Assembly: GCF_000504285.1 (NCBI RefSeq)
Contig: NZ_KI632511.1
Coordinates: forward strand, 4,461,372 to 4,525,371
DNA length: 64,000 bases
Source of the DNA: Actinospica robiniae DSM 44927
Lineage (GTDB): Bacteria; Actinomycetota; Actinomycetes; Streptomycetales; Catenulisporaceae
Direction of reading: 5' to 3'
Shown here: positions 60,911 through 64,000 of the stretch, piece after piece
Numbering within the stretch: position 1 is the stretch's first letter
Layout of the letters: each line of letters starts with the position of its first letter
Program-made: the position numbers and the translations under genes
The notes under the pieces: model-generated
Databases searched by the model: none
The model's input: only the letters and a program-made list of their open reading frames with translations
What the model was told of the DNA's origin: nothing

Positions 60911-62062
60911 ATGGTCAACTATGGATTTCTGAGCACGTATCCGCCCACACAGTGCGGACTGGCCACATTCACCGCGGCGTTGATGCGCGCTCTGACGGAT
61001 CCGGGCGGCGACGAGCGCTGCGGCATCGTCCCCGTGGTCGACTCGCCCACCCTGCAAAGGCCGCGCGACACGACGGTGAGGCTGGTCAACGGCCGCCCTC
61101 TCAGCGCATTGCGCGCGACCGAGGCGCTCAACCGTTACGACGTCCTGATCTTCCAGCACGAATACGGTGTGTACGGCGGCCGGGACGGCGAGGACGTGCT
61201 CGACGTCCTGGCCGGTATGGAGATCCCGGTCGTGGCGGTGCTGCACACCGTGCTGGCCGCCCCGACGCCGCATCAGCGTCTCGTTCTGCAGCGGATCATC
61301 GACGCGTCCGACGCGATCGTCGTGTTGTCCCACACCGCCGCGCGCGCACTCCTGGACGGCTACCTGATCGACGCCGGAAGCCTCCACGTGATCCCACACG
61401 GGGCGATCACCCCGGCCGGCCCGGATGCCGTCCGGTCCGGCAGCGGCCCGACGATACTCACCTGGGGTCTGCTCGGTCCGGGCAAGGGCATCGAATGGGT
61501 CATCGAGGCCCTCGGCCACCTGCGCGACCTGCGCCCCGCCGTCCGCTATCTGATCGCCGGGCAGACACATCCGAAGGTCCTGGCCGAGCAAGGTGAGGCC
61601 TATCGCGCCTCGTTGCAAAGCCTGGCCAAGGCCACAGGCGTCGGCGAGCAGGTCGTGTTCGACCCGACTTACCGCGACATCGAGCCCCTGACCGCGATGG
61701 TGCGCGCCGCCGACCTGATCCTGCTGCCCTACGACTCCACCGACCAGGCCACCTCCGGGGTTCTGGTCGAGGCCGTCGCGGCGCGGCGCCCCGTCATCGC
61801 CACCGATTTCCCGCACGCACGCGAACTGCTCTCCGGCGGCGCGGGCCTCCTCGTGGCGCACCGCGACCCCGTGGCGATGGCCCGGGCCGTGCGCCGAGTC
61901 CTGACCGAGCCCGGGCTGGCCGAGTCGATGACGGCGCGCAGCGCCGATCTGGCCCCCGCGCTGGGCTGGCGGAGCGTAGCCCGGAGCTACCGCATTCTGG
62001 TCAGGGCACTGATCGAGGCCCGTCCAGATGCGGTCCCGACCGGGCACAAGGTCGCGATGTGA
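60911..62062 (+). CDS. GT4-type glycosyltransferase (paralog 2)
   Basis: A 383-residue GT-B glycosyltransferase, clearly homologous throughout to the divergent paralog: VNYGFLSTYPPTQCGLATF, QHEYGVYGGRDGEDVL, LTWGLLGPGKGIEWV, ADLILLPYDSTDQATSGVLV, EAVAARRPVIATDFPHAREL. The ATG at 60911 has TGAGG six bases upstream. It is followed, with an ATGA-type overlap, by the toroid protein and GH130 genes. That arrangement (GT4, alpha/alpha barrel, GH130) recurs in diverse bacteria but is functionally undefined. Confidence 0.9.
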   Translation: MVNYGFLSTYPPTQCGLATFTAALMRALTDPGGDERCGIVPVVDSPTLQRPRDTTVRLVNGRPLSALRATEALNRYDVLIFQHEYGVYGGRDGEDVLDVLAGMEIPVVAVLHTVLAAPTPHQRLVLQRIIDASDAIVVLSHTAARALLDGYLIDAGSLHVIPHGAITPAGPDAVRSGSGPTILTWGLLGPGKGIEWVIEALGHLRDLRPAVRYLIAGQTHPKVLAEQGEAYRASLQSLAKATGVGEQVVFDPTYRDIEPLTAMVRAADLILLPYDSTDQATSGVLVEAVAARRPVIATDFPHARELLSGGAGLLVAHRDPVAMARAVRRVLTEPGLAESMTARSADLAPALGWRSVARSYRILVRALIEARPDAVPTGHKVAM

Positions 62063-63126
62063 CCGGTCCGCTCACGACGTTCCCGGCGACGGCCCTGCTC
62101 ACCGCCGCCTTCACCCACCTGTCCAGACTCAGCGACGACACCGCCCTGTTCGAGCACGCACGGTACGCCACGCCGAGACGCGAACACGGCTACTGCCTCG
62201 ACGATGTCGCCCGGGGGCTGGTCGTGCTGTGCCGGGACGAGGACCCGGACCGGTACTCCTTCGCCCACGGCGTCGGGAACGCGGACCGGCTCACCGAGCG
62301 CTATCTCGCGTTCACGACCCACGCGCAGAGCCCTGATGGCCGGTTCCACAACCGGATGGCCGTGCACCGGCGCTGGCAGGATGAGCCCGGACTCGGGGAC
62401 TGCTGGGGCCGGGCCTTGTGGGGCCTGGGGACCGCCGCGATCCGCTCCCCGCTGGCCTGGGTACGCGAGAGCGCCGAGCACGCCTTCGCCGTCAGCGCGC
62501 GACAGCGCTCGCCGTGGCCGCGCGCCATGGCGTTCGCCGGCCTCGGGGCCGCCGAGATCCTCGCCGCGCACCCCGGCGACCAAGCCGCGGCCGACCTGCT
62601 CGCGGACGCCGCCGGAACGATCGCGCGCAGCGAGCCGGGCGCGGACTGGCCCTGGCCCGAGCAGCGACTGACCTACGCCAACGCCGTGCTGCCCGAAGTG
62701 CTGATCGCCGCCGGCCGGCATCTGCACGACGACGAGGCGCGCGAATACGGACTCGAACTGCTCGACTGGCTGCTCGAGACCGAAACCAGCGCCGGGCGTC
62801 TGTCGCCCACCGGGTCCGGCGGCTGGAGCGCAGGCGAGCCGCGCCCGTGCTTCGACCAGCAGCCCATCGAGGCGGCAGCCCTGGCCGACGCGTGTGCCCG
62901 CGCCTACGCGGTCAGCGGCGACGAACGTTGGCTGTGCGGGGTCGATCGCGCCGTCGGCTGGTTCCTCGGCGAGAACGACGCGGATGCCGCACTCCACGAC
63001 CCGCACACCGGCGGCGGGTACGACGGGCTGAGCGCCGACGGGCCCAACGCGAATCAGGGGGCAGAATCGACCCTCGCGCTCATCTCCACCCTGCAGCAGG
63101 CCGTCGCCTGCGGGAGGGCGCGATGA
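62059..63126 (+). CDS. Predicted alpha/alpha-toroid glycosidase-like protein
   Basis: A 355-residue soluble protein made of repeated helix pairs, each ending in short glycosidase-like motifs (GYCLDDVARGLVVL, DGRFHNRMAVHRRW, GDCWGRALWGLG, WPWPEQRLTYANAVLPEVLI). This pattern indicates an alpha/alpha-six-barrel carbohydrate-active enzyme. No signal peptide is seen, so it acts in the cytoplasm. Its start overlaps the glycosyltransferase stop and its end overlaps the GH130 start, implying joint function. Catalytic activity is not established. Confidence 0.75.
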   Translation: MTGPLTTFPATALLTAAFTHLSRLSDDTALFEHARYATPRREHGYCLDDVARGLVVLCRDEDPDRYSFAHGVGNADRLTERYLAFTTHAQSPDGRFHNRMAVHRRWQDEPGLGDCWGRALWGLGTAAIRSPLAWVRESAEHAFAVSARQRSPWPRAMAFAGLGAAEILAAHPGDQAAADLLADAAGTIARSEPGADWPWPEQRLTYANAVLPEVLIAAGRHLHDDEAREYGLELLDWLLETETSAGRLSPTGSGGWSAGEPRPCFDQQPIEAAALADACARAYAVSGDERWLCGVDRAVGWFLGENDADAALHDPHTGGGYDGLSADGPNANQGAESTLALISTLQQAVACGRAR

Positions 63127-64000
63127 CTGTGCCGTTCAGCGCCGAGACCGGGCTCGCCGTCCGCTCCACCGTGCGCATCGACCCCGACCCGGGCCGGGTG
63201 ATCGCCAGGCTCTTCGTCCCCGGCGAGGAGGTGCCCGAGTTCGGGTCGCGTACCGCCGCCGTGATCGCCCGGGTGCTGAGCCTGGACGAGAGCCAAGTGG
63301 ACGCGGTGCTCGCGCGCACCCTCGAGGCGTTCGCCGACCGCCACCGCGACCTGCGCGGCACCCTGGCGAGCCACTTCGAGACGATCGCCCACCGCATCCC
63401 GAGCGGGCACGAACTCTCCCGGAATCGACGCCTGCTGATAGGCGCCTACTTCAGCCACGAATACGCGATCGAGGGAGCGGCCCTGTGCAACCCCTCCATG
63501 GTCGCCCACCCCGACCAGGACGGGCTCGGGGGGGACCAGACCCGGTTCGTGCTCAGCGCCCGCGCCATCGGCGAAGGGCACCTGTCCTGCATCGAACTGC
63601 GCACCGGCGTGGTCGGCCCCGGTACGCGGATCACGCTGGATCCCATCACCCCTGCCCTCGTGCCCGGCCGTGCCCGGCCTCCTGCATACGAACGGCGGCT
63701 GTTCGAGGCCGTGCTCTCCGCGCATGCCGACGACGACGAAGTCGCGGCGTTCCTTCACCGCAACCTGCCCGCGCGGTTCGCCGCGGCGGATCTGGAGCAG
63801 GTGCTGCGCAGCCTGCCGCCGGGGCTGGCCCGCAGGCAGGGCACGCACCGCACGATCGAGCGGGCCCAATGGATCGCGGCCTGCACATACGACCTCGATT
63901 TCCCGCAGGACACCGCGCTGTCCGAACGCGTCCTGTGGCCGACCGGACCGACCGAGCGACACGGGATGGAGGACGCACGGTTCGTCCGGTTCACCGAGGA
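63123..64000 (+). CDS. Glycoside hydrolase family 130 enzyme (partial, runs off the window)
   Basis: The first 292 residues of a GH130 protein, a family of mannoside phosphorylases and beta-mannosidases. An N-terminal helical domain (EVPEFGSRTAAVIARVL; LRGTLASHFETIAHRI) is followed by the beta-propeller start EYAIEGAALCNPSMVAHPDQ, FVLSARAIGEGHLSCIELR and the later MEDARFVRF with a conserved Glu-Asp. The family's catalytic Asp region lies in the visible part, but the C terminus is missing. The ATG overlaps the toroid gene's stop. Confidence 0.85.
   Translation, partial: MTVPFSAETGLAVRSTVRIDPDPGRVIARLFVPGEEVPEFGSRTAAVIARVLSLDESQVDAVLARTLEAFADRHRDLRGTLASHFETIAHRIPSGHELSRNRRLLIGAYFSHEYAIEGAALCNPSMVAHPDQDGLGGDQTRFVLSARAIGEGHLSCIELRTGVVGPGTRITLDPITPALVPGRARPPAYERRLFEAVLSAHADDDEVAAFLHRNLPARFAAADLEQVLRSLPPGLARRQGTHRTIERAQWIAACTYDLDFPQDTALSERVLWPTGPTERHGMEDARFVRFTE

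Noticed and set aside
60300-62047. Long minus-strand open frame across the glycosyltransferase 2 gene
   Set aside because: Antisense shadow of a clearly conserved gene; only its last ~119 codons (after the GTG at 60283) look like a separate small protein.

Overview
The window is high-GC DNA with GTG/TTG starts, ATGA/GTGA gene overlaps, Tat and lipoprotein exports, CUT1 transporters without their own ATPase, and actinobacterial families. All of this points to a filamentous soil actinobacterium (Streptomycetales/Catenulisporales-like). The species cannot be fixed from the sequence alone.

Layout. (1) 0-14 kb is a carbohydrate-utilisation region: a FadR-type GntR regulator, a ribose-type ABC importer (permease, double ATPase, lipoprotein), a very large secreted DUF5703/GH95-like protein and a Tat-exported GH2 enzyme. 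(2) 14-17.8 kb holds a small membrane protein, then an IS110-family transposase between two ~265 bp copies of a palindromic repeat in inverted orientation, plus degenerate repeats. (3) 17.8-30.5 kb is the most unusual part. Two nearly parallel 70-residue peptides with six conserved cysteines sit upstream of a translationally coupled operon: a MauE-like redox membrane protein, a CPFC thioredoxin-like protein, an ABC exporter, two very large FtsX-type permeases and two MacB/LolD-type ATPases. An S26 signal peptidase is divergent. I read it as a dedicated production, disulfide-forming, export and possibly self-protection system for disulfide-rich secreted peptides, probably bacteriocin-like. (4) 30.5-46.7 kb is an almost complete L-rhamnose catabolic region: an IS256 relic, L-rhamnose mutarotase, a CUT1 importer, a LysR regulator, two glucarate/ketodeoxyglucarate dehydratases, a LacI regulator with two operators, then rhamnose isomerase, a RhaEW-type aldolase-dehydrogenase, rhamnulokinase and LutABC. 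Rhamnose carbon can be followed to dihydroxyacetone phosphate plus lactate, and the lactate to pyruvate. (5) 46.7-47.6 kb is a scar: an internally deleted tyrosine integrase and the 3' half of a CAU-anticodon tRNA. (6) 47.6-57.9 kb carries hypothetical genes and a type II Wadjet anti-plasmid system (jetA-jetB-jetC-jetD, TIGR02677/02678/02680/02679), with jetB frameshifted and jetC split into two overlapping ORFs. (7) 58-64 kb has two divergent paralogous glycosyltransferases, a predicted alpha/alpha-toroid protein and the start of a GH130 enzyme.

The sugar loci plausibly work together on a rhamnose- and uronate-containing polysaccharide: secreted glycosidases, two importers, then separate rhamnose and hexarate pathways. 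The peptide operon, the Wadjet operon and the mobile-element scars look like accessory DNA placed between metabolic blocks. All family assignments are from recognition of sequence motifs; no database search was run.
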